From Schoenoplectus triqueter (Eukaryota > Streptophyta > Magnoliopsida > Poales > Cyperaceae): a DNA stretch of 36,148 bases. The stretch spans positions 1 to 36,148 of the forward strand of contig CAXKVV010000544.1 of NCBI GenBank assembly GCA_964058805.1. Direction: 5' to 3'. Below the pieces are notes generated by a model. The model ran no database searches, was not told the DNA's origin, and was given only the letters and a program-made list of their open reading frames with translations. Positions 1 through 9,183 of this stretch are shown here, piece by piece; the first letter of the stretch is position 1; each line of letters begins with the position of its first letter. The translations under genes and the position numbers were made by a program.

Positions 1-487
1 GTACCCATGCAGTTCGGTATCAGCTTTTGCATGATATTTGGAAAGATGATGAGTGAGACCATACTCTGGCTGCACCTATATTCTTCTTCATCCTTTTCTC
101 CATTTTGTTTCCTTTTGTTACTGGATTAGTATTTAGTCTATTGTTTTGTACTTTGAGCGCCAACTTGCGAGGTGTATATTTTGTGACAATCATTTCTGAT
201 ATTTTCTTTGCTGCGGCTCTTTTCTTTTTCTTTTTCTTTTTGTAACAATAATTTCTGGACCGAGGCATATGCAAGTCCAGACGCGTATGTCTAGGCTTAA
301 ATTCCAAATATAGTTACAACATAACATTTTTATCTAATCGTTTTGGGTATATATGGTTCATATGATAAGAGTGCCGGACATTTCATCAAGAGCAAGTTTA
401 TAGTTGTTTTGTATATGCTTCTATTGTTCTTTAGATCCGGCACTGCCTGCTAGAAAGTGAATTTTGACTTTTAAGCACATGAGTGAG
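1..487. other. Gene-free left edge
   Basis: No coding region with plant-like protein similarity is visible on either strand. The reverse-strand open frame at 20-307 is low complexity (a lysine run from a T-rich tract near 220-242) and resembles no family I recognise. Nothing else is supported here. Confidence 0.5.
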
Positions 488-892
488 TAGGGTCGAGTTG
501 AGCCGAGCTGAGCCGAGCCAGCTCATCTGCCAAGCCGAACTGTTTCGTTAATTATTTTTGAGTTAAAATCATTAACTTAATTAGCTAATCAAACTGATTT
601 GTGAAGTCTCTTTTAATAATTAATAATATTTTTATGATGTTTTATATTAAAATTTATATAATAATTTTTAAAATGACTAATGATAAAATATTTCACATAA
701 ATTTAATATAATAATTTAAATCTACTACTTACTATACTTAAAAATTCATAATATATATATAAATAATAAATATTAATAATTTATCGAGTCTAACGAGCCG
801 AACTAACTCAAACTTGATTCATTAACTTAATGACTTAACAAACCAATTAGTTAACGACCCAAGTCACGAGCCATAATTTTTTTTCTGCCCTA
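488..892. mobile_element. Degenerate hAT-like non-autonomous element (remnant)
   Basis: The stretch begins TAGGGTCGAG and ends CTGCCCTA, so both ends fit the hAT terminal pattern (TAGGG inward). The subterminal DNA is rich in GAGCC/GAGCTC motifs and the centre is very AT rich. Read in reverse, its right end (TAGGGC, A-run, then GGCTCGTGACTTGG) resembles the left end of the better element at 4272-4862 (TAGGAC, A-run, then GGCTCGTGGCTTGG), so the two probably belong to one family in opposite orientation. The flanking octamers (480-487 and 893-900) do not match, so the left end may be eroded or misplaced. It has no coding capacity. Confidence 0.45.
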
Positions 893-1815
893 CACGTAAA
901 AAGGGATCATATGTAGATAACAACGCTATAGTTGATTCTCATGCATCGAAGCATGCCGCTTTATTTTTTCGCAAAATTTTCCAACATGCCATCTTATTTT
1001 TTTTTTTTAATATTTCGTGTTCAAACCACACATCTACAATAAGTGCAAGTTCACTGTAGATTTATCATCCTTGGCGTACAAGATGGAAAAAAAATGCTCG
1101 CATCACTGTGAAAGTTGAAGGATTTTTTTTGAAGTGTTAACAAAGAAAGTCTAAAGTATTTTTTGCGGAAGGGTTTGTCAACACATGCAGGATGAAAGTT
1201 TTATTTGGGTGGTGTGCACAGTGCAGTATAGTTCAGGATGAAAGCCACTGCCAAGCATTAAAAAATAAATAAAAAACAAAGAAAGTCTAAAGGGTTAATT
1301 GCTTACAAGATTAGAAGGTCAGAACTCAGAACCATCTGACGTATCCGATAGGAATTCTACATTTTCTACACGTTGCAAGATCAACATTGACTCCAATATT
1401 GTGTTATAAATTAAGGCCCAAGGTCACATTAATTGGACCGACCCATTTTTAATGCTCAGCTCTTTTGGTTTGAATTTGATAAAAAGTCAAGAAATCAAAT
1501 ATCCAGGGCGAATTTTGTTCAAAACTTGAGAACGTATAAAACACTCCGGCAAAAATGTCCAGACTCATCTACGTTCAAACAAACTTTGAGGTGCATTGAA
1601 AACGTGAACCAGGAACATGAACATGAGATTCTTCAACCACACATATGCTACATATATCATTCATTATAAGACAACAAATGAGTGGTCCTTTGACCACCAC
1701 GTTTCTTTCGCTTGTTGGAATTATTCCAACGATCAGTAAACGAAAAATCAAACAAAATTTGTACATTCCTTTGATGTTCTCAACAAAGACAACCCCCCCC
1801 CCCTTCCTTCCTCGT
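893..1815. other. Intergenic, AT-rich
   Basis: No gene recognised. A short sequence (CAAAGAAAGTCTAAAG) occurs twice, near 1142 and 1278. The plus-strand frames at 1433-1669 and 1645-2154 are not similar to known proteins, and the second is the opposite strand of the HHP exon. The 3' UTR of the HHP4-like gene should lie at the right end. Confidence 0.5.
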
Positions 1816-2979
1816 TCAACAACCTTCAACCTCTCTCCATCTGACGTAGACCAGACCTGCGAGGTAATGTGTGTAAGCACCGGCGATAACAAGAACATGA
1901 AACAATTGGTGACTGTGCCCCGCGAGGTCAAATTTACCAGGCATCCATCTTTCGGGGGCTCTTGTCGCATAAACTACCACACCCGAAGCATAAAACAACC
2001 CCATGATCATCTCGTAGCAACTAGTGACCATCGCCTCTGGTTTTCCGGCATAAAGTATGGTCTTGTGTATTATTGGTACAAGGCCAGACAAACCCATGCA
2101 GGCAAACAAACCTGCACGGGCCCATCTCAGTTCTGGTTTCTCAAATGCTGGTAACAGGGACACCAAGATGGTAGCAACTCCAAACACTGTTATTGATGTG
2201 ATATATAGGCTTCGGAAGAACGGTGAACAAGCAAATGAATAGTAGACTAGAGGATAAAATGAGGTGACAATGAGGGAGGTGATGCCAGCATAGTCAAGGC
2301 GAAGCATGATGTATGATGTGTGCTTAGAGTGGCATGATAATAGGTGGCATATGCTGCTCATAAGAAGGCAGAACATGGCCCCACATAGGTATGAATAGAA
2401 GGGCCACCGTGCAACATTTGCCACAAACTCAGATGCTGGGCCGGTGTCAGCATTCCTCACATCTCGCAGCAGTTGAAGTGATGCCACCGGATTGTTAGTG
2501 TGCAAAACAGAGTTGGTCGAGTTGGCCATATGCTGTGATGCGGCTTTTATGGTGTTACAATCCAAAGAGGCTGTTGTTGTCGCACCGACAGTGATTGAGA
2601 GGAAAATGAAGAACCCAACCAAATGTCTGTAGTTTACACAAATTAAATAGAGTAAATTACATTATAATTGCTTGGCAATAAATAAGAAAAAGAACTATGA
2701 TTAGCCTTCTAATATCACTTACGTCCAGATGTTTAAAGTCTCATTATGAACCGTGAACAGACTGAAGAAAGTATCCTTCAACGGCCACTCCGATCGGTAG
2801 TAGTCAAGTACAAACTCATTGTGCTTGAGGAACTCCGGCAGCCGATCATAGGTCACTAAATTCAGCCTTTTCTTATGTTGACAGCTGCATGTGTTATGAT
2901 TTCCCCTTTTCACCTCCTCCTTTTCGTTCAAGGGATTAAGCAAAGCAGTTGTTCTCTCGAGTGTTGCGACGGTTGCCAT
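1816..2979 (-). CDS. HHP4: Heptahelical transmembrane protein, HHP4-like (PAQR/adiponectin receptor family)
   Basis: There are two exons on the minus strand, 2979-2723 and 2626-1816, giving 355 residues. The junction is ATCTGGAC|GTAAGT ... CTACAG|ACATTTGG and restores the family motif NETLNIWTHL at the start of TM1. The PAQR hallmarks are all present: the pre-TM1 HNETLNIWTH, AMFCLLMSSICHLLSCHS after TM2, RLDYAGI before TM3, and the C-terminal HQLFHV followed by a second conserved His region. The conserved Ser/His/Asp set forms the zinc site in this superfamily. The protein ends in EGC, as Arabidopsis HHP4/HHP5 do. The start is the ATG at 2979, because the longer open frame upstream begins with GTG. 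PAQR proteins are seven-pass membrane proteins with the N-terminus in the cytosol; plant HHPs are linked to hormone and sugar responses. It is somewhat shorter than Arabidopsis HHP4 because the TM1-TM2 loop is short. Confidence 0.93.
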
Positions 2980-3045
2980 TGAAAAGAGGAGTAGAGATTT
3001 AACAGAATCAGTAGTTGTTGTTGTGTTTCTCTGCACTTAGTGCTC

Positions 3046-3052
3046 TTTTATA
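3046..3052 (-). promoter_or_regulatory. TATA box of the HHP4-like gene
   Basis: On the minus strand this reads TATAAAA within GCTTATAAAAGAGC, 67 bp upstream of the ATG at 2979. Transcription would start about 30 bp downstream, leaving a short 5' UTR. The placement supports the ATG choice. Confidence 0.55.
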
Positions 3053-3432
3053 AGCAGTTGCGAATTTGATTTTTTCCAAGTTGACTTCTGGTTCTATATA
3101 GTTGCTGTTCCAATGGTCAATTCGAGGCAACTGCTAAAATTGGAAGAAGTCGGTAGTCAGAAGTTATGTGCTGCTGAAATTCTTGTATTAATATTGCTAG
3201 AGGATCATTGTATTAATGTGTTTCGACTGTTGTCTTAAGAATGTTACATAATCAAGTCTAAACGCAAACAGTTTTTTTCGACTGTTGTCTTATGAATTGA
3301 CTTCTGAAGGTACGTTTTTTTATTATTATGACTACATTTTTTAACTTGTTTGATACGTAGAGGGGTCCCCACTCTGAGGGATACGTATTATTAGAGGTTA
3401 GAGGTGGTAGTCGGGATGTGTTGAATTAGGTT
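3053..3432. other. Intergenic upstream of HHP4-like gene
   Basis: AT-rich DNA with no gene seen. The phrase TTCGACTGTTGTCTTA occurs twice, near 3223 and 3279. The last 8 bases (3425-3432) are the degenerate left target duplication of the next element. Confidence 0.4.
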
Positions 3433-3600
3433 TAGGCCTGTTAATGATATTTTTTTAATCGTTTATCAAATCCTTATTATATTTAATAATAAGGCGGGTA
3501 TATAAGATTTTATTTTCGTTAGGTTATTGGATGGATAAGAAAAATATTTCGTTAATTTATCGGATATGAATATGGATAAAGGGTTTTCGTTACCCTGGGT

Positions 3601-3650
<50 letters not shown>

Positions 3651-4011
3651 CAATTATTTTATATTTTTTAATAAAAATATATATAGTTAAATTATATAAA
3701 TATATATTAGTAATTAGTATATATTTTTTATGACAATTAACATGAACAAATTATATGATTTTTGTTATATCTAAAATGTTAATTATTATTGTACTTTATT
3801 AGTATATTTATTTAATTCTATTTATTTGTCTACATCATATAATTTTTTTCATTAATTTTTTTTATTTTTATCCATTATCTACCGTTATCCATTCGTTACT
3901 CGAAATTTTTAATGGGTAAGGATAAGGTATGGGTAAAGAAAATTTTAATGGGTATGGGTATGAAAATATCTCCACTCGTACCCTACCCTACCCTACCCAT
4001 TGAAAGCCCTA
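3433..4011. mobile_element. hAT-like non-autonomous element 1 (about 579 bp)
   Basis: The termini are inverted repeats: left TAGGCCTGTTAATG, right (reversed) TAGGGCTTTCAATG. The flanking octamers ATTAGGTT (3425-3432) and ATCAGATT (4012-4019) agree at 6 of 8 positions, consistent with an aged 8-bp hAT target duplication. The right subterminal region has tandem ACCCT units (GTACCCTACCCTACCC) and the left has a few GGGTA-type repeats. The centre is AT rich and includes a (TA)n run at 3605-3648. There is no transposase reading frame, so it depends on an autonomous partner. Confidence 0.65.
3605..3648. repeat. (TA)n microsatellite
   Basis: A pure TA dinucleotide run inside hAT-like element 1. Confidence 0.9.
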
Positions 4012-4263
4012 ATCAGATTCAAGTTCGAATGGGTCGGTTCAAGTGAAAGCAATAAGATCAGATTAATTTATATGTTAATTTTTTTCTGATTTTAAATTGA
4101 TTATGATTTATTATAGATCATTCGATTTTGGATTGAGTTCAGATCAATTTATTATTATTATTTTTAAAAGTTGGATCAAATCGGATTTGAATCCAGATAG
4201 ATCGGACAAGTTTTTCGAGTCGAACAGATTTTGCACACTATGCATATGTATTGTGAATATAGG

Positions 4264-4271
4264 ATGATAGA
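4264..4271. repeat. Left target-site duplication of hAT-like element 2
   Basis: ATGATAGA, repeated exactly at 4863-4870 on the other side of the element. Confidence 0.85.
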
Positions 4272-4862
4272 TAGGACTACATAAAAAAACTTGGGCTCGT
4301 GGCTTGGCTCAGGTTTGAGCTCAGACTCGAGCTAATTTGGTTCGGTAGTTATAAGTTGAGTTTGAGTTTGGATTGGCTCATGACTCATCTTGAATAATAA
4401 TAGTTTGTATATATTTTTTTCACTGAACCCTAACCCAGTAACTCCTCTCTCATTATCTCACCATTTCACCATCTAAACGGCTTAACGACATCTCATACTC
4501 ACTCATGACTCGACTCGTATATCTGACTCAATCATTTTTTGCAAGTCCATTTGTTCAAATTAGTGCAGTAAATATGTCATTGAAAATATATTTTGTTTAT
4601 ATGTCAATTTTTTATAAATTTTTATATCAATTTTGTAGACATACTAATTTTATAATTTATAATTTATAATTTATAGATGTACTAAATCTAAATGTTAAAC
4701 TGAATCAACGCATATATTTTGGCTCGTGAGCTAGCTCGAATAATAACGAGCTGAGTTTGAACTAAGTTTTTCAATTTAAAATGTTTTACGAACTCGGATT
4801 GGTTCGACTAGCCGAGCTTGAGCTAAATCCAACTCACTCGAACTCGATTCATTTGGAGCCTA
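4272..4862. mobile_element. hAT-like non-autonomous element 2 (591 bp) with perfect 8-bp target duplication
   Basis: The element begins TAGGACTACATAA and ends GGAGCCTA (reversed TAGGCTCCAAATG), fitting the hAT terminal consensus. It is flanked by a perfect octamer, ATGATAGA, at 4264-4271 and 4863-4870. The subterminal regions are dense in short GAGCTC/GGCTCG/CGAGC motifs in both orientations, the arrangement used by hAT transposases for subterminal binding. The core is AT rich and non-coding. The perfect target duplication suggests this insertion is younger than element 1. Confidence 0.85.
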
Positions 4863-5357
4863 ATGATAGAAACGAACAAAACCAAATCAGACTCCAAATA
4901 GAAAAGAATAGAAAGCGCATAGTCAATCTTGAGTACTCTAAATTAGTAGTACAATAAATTCTAGTTGTGATTAGGAAACCTTGTAATCGTTTCATTCAGT
5001 AATAAACCGTCTGGAATTGAATTCGAGTTTCAATATCGTTCGTTCAACCGTACGCCAAAGTTTGGCATTAGCGCAACTTATTCAAATTTAAATTGTTACG
5101 AGTATGCCTGATGCTATTTGTTCCCATTTCTACTTGGGACAGAGTGTACATTTGTACATATCAGGCTACATAGAAAGTGAATACAGAGAGTAAAGAGAAT
5201 CATGATGAAAGCATCTGAGAAATTCAAACAAATGGAGATATAGGAATGATTTTTACTTCAAACAAAGAATCCACAACTACAAAAATGAAGCAACAGACTT
5301 CTTAACAGCAAATCCAGCAAACATGTTCTCTGTAAGAAAACTAATATAGTGTCTAAT

Positions 5358-7201
5358 TTAGGGGGCAACCGGAACACGACCAGCAACTTGATCCAGATCA
5401 CGCCTGCCTTGTGAAGTCAACAATCTTCCACTGCAATTTGAAAAAAAATATATGGAGTTCATAGTGAATTTTCATATCATACCAGTAAAATATAATGCAT
5501 CTAACTCAAGTGAACATCTCTGAGTTATCTATCCAAAATACATCACAAAGTAAAATTAGCACATCATGCTGCATTTACTCTTTTTCTCTTTCTCCTCTCT
5601 CTCTAACTTGGGAAATGCAAAATATAACTAGGGTTTGGGGTTTTATCACTTCGCCGGAATCGTCCAACATCAACAGGGCCACCTCTACTACGCTAGAGAT
5701 CTATCATCTGGCTCCATCAGATCCATCGCTCATCTCCCATCTGCTGTCTGTATCAGTGGTATCAGATCTTCACACGGTACGGTCTCCTCTTCTTCACGTC
5801 AACCGTTGAGGGTGGGGTTGACAGTGGGTTCTTCTCTGTGTGGACTGTTGACAGTGGGTTTCTCCTTCGCGACAATCATATTTCTTCTCTTTTTGCTTTT
5901 TACTTGGGTTAGGATCGGGAATTGTCAATATATTTATTGACAATAAGGGTTTGTTAAGTGCATCGTCTCTCGAGAAGATGATGACTGGGGTTGTATTTGG
6001 GATTGGACTGATTTCAGTGAAGGATTAGATGGTGGTGGGTGGTTGAAACAGTACTTGCTGCACCGAATAAAATTTTAGTATTTTCTATGGTTATATTTGT
6101 ATTTTAAATTTTCTTTTCTTTTTCTTCTCTATCGAGTAACTTTCCACAGGATTTTTTACTGATTTTCGATCTGCTTTTGATAGCTCTCTTTGAAGAGAGA
6201 AGACTGCAGGATGGGTTTTGATCTTTATCTTTGAGATCCAATTCAGTAATCTCTTTTTTTTCTTGGTTTAATAAAAAAATTTAAGTAGTTTTTGACCTAC
6301 TTACCTCAAAAAAGGATATGCATAACAGAATTTAATAAAATATAATGAAATTCATGAAAATAGTAATTGATACCCCTTGGGATCGATGTCGATGATGTCC
6401 ATATCTTTCAATTGCTGTAGGATGTGGCGAGCAACAGCTCCACTGCTCTTGCAGAAGTGGGGAGGGCAGACACCATTTCTTCTGCGGCCTCCATATATCT
6501 TCTGGAAGCCACCCACACCAATGCCTTGCCTAAGGTAAATCTTTCTTGCCATTGATGCTGTAGGAAAAATATAAATTTACTAATCATTGTTAACTAGTTC
6601 ACAAGCAATCTCTGACAAATCCATGAAAGAATCAAGACTATAATTACAAACAAGAGAATAGTCACAAGACATTTACCAGCTCTGATGTAGTACCAGTCGG
6701 GATCATAAGGTGCAAGCTCCTTAAAACGAGCAGTCTTCACAATGTCAGTCCAGTGAGGCAGCTCCATCTATTTCAAAATAGATGATAGAAAAATCTTAAT
6801 AATATTTTTTTTCTTTTTAAAAACAGATCCAATAAAGTTTTGACTACTGGATATAATACGAAAAGCAATTATTACACAACACAATATACGAGCACACATT
6901 CAATATTGATGGCAGAGGTTCATTACCATCTGCACTAAAGATCTAGAGAGAAATTTAGTTCAGTAAAGCTAGTTCAAAATTGAAAGAATTTAAAACTCAA
7001 TGAAATTACATTTGTTTCCTATAAAGACTGAGTTTATGGCATATTTCAGAAAAAAACCCTAAGATATGTGAAGTACCGACAGTAGAAGAAAACTCTATTT
7101 AATTAAAAAGAACAAACCTTTCCAGAGCGCTTGAGGTGAGCAGCGTATGCCTTGACGAACTCGTGCGGAGAAACATCCTTCACCGTTCTTCCCGTCTCCA
7201 T
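5358..7201 (-). CDS. RPS19: 40S ribosomal protein S19 (eS19), tandem copy A
   Basis: There are four exons on the minus strand: 7201-7118, 6767-6677, 6557-6374 and 5430-5358. They total 432 nt, giving 143 residues, the usual plant length. All introns are GT-AG and phases agree (84, 91, 184, 73 nt). The protein starts [15 protein letters not shown] and continues with [51 protein letters not shown]-like [18 protein letters not shown] and the C-terminal [14 protein letters not shown]. These are the conserved blocks of the S19e family, an all-helical protein of the small-subunit head needed for 18S rRNA maturation. It sits about 2 kb downstream, in transcription direction, of a second copy at 9184-11328. 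Protein differences from that copy are E2D, K8N, and two in the last exon (L to M, A to V). Intron 3 (943 bp) is nearly twice that of copy B. Confidence 0.96.
5431..6373 (-). other. Enlarged intron 3 of RPS19 copy A
   Basis: This intron is 943 bp against 499 bp for copy B. A block running from about 5577 to about 6300 has no visible counterpart in copy B, while the edges (for example GGATATGCAT near 6315 and near 9697) do align. The extra block holds the plus-strand string TGGTATCAGATC at 5757-5768, differing by one base from the initiator-Met-tRNA primer binding site of Copia-type retrotransposons (TGGTATCAGAGC). It also has a repeated TTGACAGTGGGTT (near 5818 and 5848) and a 24-bp perfect palindromic hairpin at 5921-5944. 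No reverse transcriptase or LTR pair was found. Confidence 0.5.
5921..5944. repeat. Perfect inverted repeat, 10-bp arms, 4-nt loop
   Basis: ATTGTCAATA, then TATT, then TATTGACAAT, inside intron 3 of RPS19 copy A. It could form a stable hairpin in either strand. Function unknown. Confidence 0.85.
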
Positions 7202-7235
7202 GGATGATGAGAGAGAACGGCGGCGACCACGGTGC

Positions 7236-7243
7236 TAGGGTTT
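7236..7243 (-). promoter_or_regulatory. Telo-box of RPS19 copy A
   Basis: The minus strand reads AAACCCTA (within AAAAACCCTAGCAC), 35 bp upstream of the ATG. Telo-boxes near the transcription start are typical of plant ribosomal protein genes. Copy B has the same motif at 11384-11391. Confidence 0.7.
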
Positions 7244-7315
7244 TTGAGGGTTCACAAAGACTCCTTCCTTTTATTTACTAATATATATATATATTAAGGC
7301 TTCTTGAAGTGAGCC

Positions 7316-8256
7316 TAGTGATTTGCCAGCGGGTACTACGGGTACGGGCCGGGTATACCCGCGCGGGCGGCGGATAGGGCAGGTACGGGTACGGCGGGTA
7401 CGGGTAGACGGTTTTTTTTTCAAAACCGTACCCTACTCATGCCTGTCGCGGGTACACGGGTACCACAGGTATGGGTACGGGGGTACTCGGGCACACGGGG
7501 CGAGTCCAAGGGTAGGGCGGGTCGGGTCGGGAACGGGATCCGTTATAACGATTTACTGAACGGTTATAACGATTCAGCAAACGGTTATAACGTTTCAGCA
7601 AACCGTTATAACGTTTCAGCAAACCGTTATAACGTTTCAGCAAACCGTTATAACGTTTCAACAAACCGTTATAACGTTTCAGAAATCGTTATAACGGTTC
7701 AGAAACTGTTTTGCACGGGTAGACGGGTACGGGATTTTTTTTTGCTATTTTTTTTTACAAATATATTTTTTATTTTGGAATGTCGTAAAATCTGAATAAT
7801 ATCATTTCGGCTAAGTACAAATCTAAACGTTCATTTTAAAAGAATAATATATTTTCTAAACGTTCATTTTTTTAATTATTTTAAAATAATAGATTAAATC
7901 AAAAAATAGATAATAAATTAATTATTTTACTATTATTGATTTGATGTGAACCGGGGGGAGGATTTTGAAAAATTTCAAAATTTATGAAATATTATAACGA
8001 TTTATTGAACCGTTATAACATTTCAGCAAACCGTTATAACGATTCAGAAATCGTTATAACGGTTCAGAAACCGTGCAACGGGTACGTGGGTGTGGGTACG
8101 GGCGACGAGTACAACAGGTTTTTTCCAAAAAAAATTTGACCGGCCCTTCTCAAACCCGTACCCGTTTACCCGCTTATACACGGGTACGAGTACCGCGGAT
8201 ACCGAGCATGGGTACACTGGTACGAGTTGTACCCGGCGGGTTTTAGCAAACCCCTA
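7316..8256. mobile_element. hAT-like non-autonomous element 3 (941 bp) in the promoter of RPS19 copy A
   Basis: The left end TAGTGATTTGCCAGCGGGTAC and the reversed right end TAGGGGTTTGCTAAAACCCGCCGGGTAC are inverted repeats fitting the hAT consensus. The perfect octamer AGTGAGCC flanks the element at 7308-7315 and 8257-8264. GC-rich subterminal zones are packed with GTACGGGTA/TACCCGTAC units. Inside are tandem copies of a roughly 21-bp unit containing CGTTATAACG (7540-7700, with a smaller cluster at 7990-8080). There is no transposase frame, and the open frames seen here only follow the repeat units. The element starts 115 bp upstream of the RPS19-A start codon and separates the proximal promoter from the site II motif at 8309. 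Confidence 0.88.
7540..7705. repeat. Tandem ~21-bp repeat with palindromic GTTATAAC core
   Basis: About seven to eight copies of a unit like AACCGTTATAACGTTTCAGCA, several nearly identical in succession. Related units recur at 7990-8080 near the other end of the same element. GTTATAAC is self-complementary. The likely role is subterminal transposase binding (inference). Confidence 0.8.
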
Positions 8257-8308
8257 AGTGAGCCATTCATTTATATTGGTTATTTTGATTTTCTAAAGAC
8301 AAAGCTCA

Positions 8309-8314
8309 TGGGCC
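8309..8314. promoter_or_regulatory. Site II motif (TGGGCC) displaced from RPS19 copy A
   Basis: TGGGCC lies within GCTCATGGGCC. The same phrase GCTCATGGGCC occurs at 11520-11530 in the promoter of copy B, where it is about 197 bp from the ATG. Here it is 1108 bp from the ATG. Subtracting the 949 bp added by the insertion gives about 159 bp. Site II elements bind TCP factors in plant ribosomal protein promoters. Confidence 0.55.
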
Positions 8315-8344
8315 GGGTTTTACTTTTATTACATCTTCCATTAG

Positions 8345-8900
8345 AAACACATTTACACCTTGTTTATTGATTTTTCAAAGATGGGCTACATGTTGACAGT
8401 TATTATCAGATGTTAACCAAAGATTGGAAAGCAAGAAACTTACATAGTAGTTAATCACAGCATGTTCATGACATGTGTTTCATTATTTAGCTAGCATCAC
8501 TAGGACACCAATGGTCGTTTAGGACTACTATCCGACAGAATTATCAGGTCACTGGGAGGGATCCCTTTATTGTCGCCAAGGATAGTTATCAATGGTGGGG
8601 CCTGTTTTGAGGTTGGTTACCTTCTCTTCCAAATTATCTTAACGAATTTAACAAACGAGTCAATTTCAAATCAGTCAACCCTGAACAATTTATGAGCGAT
8701 CCATACAAAAAAACTATATATTTTGAATTAATCCGGAACATGTCATGAAACTCATGAGCAATCCATACAAGACAACATATGTTACTCGCTTAACCATTTA
8801 GGAAAACATTCTGCCCTTAGCCCCGCATCTGGAATTGATTAAGTTTCTACACTGTTCACTTAATTAAAGCTGCGGTTGGAAAGAAACAAAATATAGCAAC
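8345..8900. other. Spacer between the two RPS19 repeats
   Basis: No gene seen. This is the unique segment between the end of duplication unit A (about 5140-8345) and the start of unit B (about 8905), whose downstream flanks align (for example TTTGTACA.ATCAG near 5152 and near 8913). Confidence 0.45.
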
Positions 8901-9183
8901 AGAGAATTATATATTTGTACACATCAGACTAGAGAAAATGAAAACCGGAATAACCAGCCAATCATGATAAAAGCACCGGATAAAATTTCAAGTCACTCAA
9001 AATTAGAATTAAAGAAATGTAATGATTTTGACATCAAACGAAGGATCCACAACAAAAATGAAGCAACACACTTCTGAACAGCATGACTCCAGTAAAGCCA
9101 AAAGGCTCTTCATCAAATCCTACAAACATGTTCTCTTAGAGTCTAAGAAAACTAACAGAAATATCTAGCTCTCAGAGTCTAAC

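Noticed and set aside
2719..3036. Longer N-terminus for the HHP4-like protein starting at 3036
   Set aside because: The codon there is GTG; the first ATG in frame is at 2979.
5495..5940. Two overlapping ~100-codon plus-strand frames in RPS19-A intron 3
   Set aside because: No domain, signal or similarity; they lie in a block that looks like inserted repeat DNA.
7540..7705. Regular short repeats resembling a CRISPR array
   Set aside because: There are no unique spacers, the units abut, and the setting is a plant transposon.
7323..7795. Open frames on both strands rich in repeated Tyr-Asn and Arg-Tyr-Asn units
   Set aside because: They follow the 21-bp tandem repeat inside a hAT-like element and have no protein-like composition.
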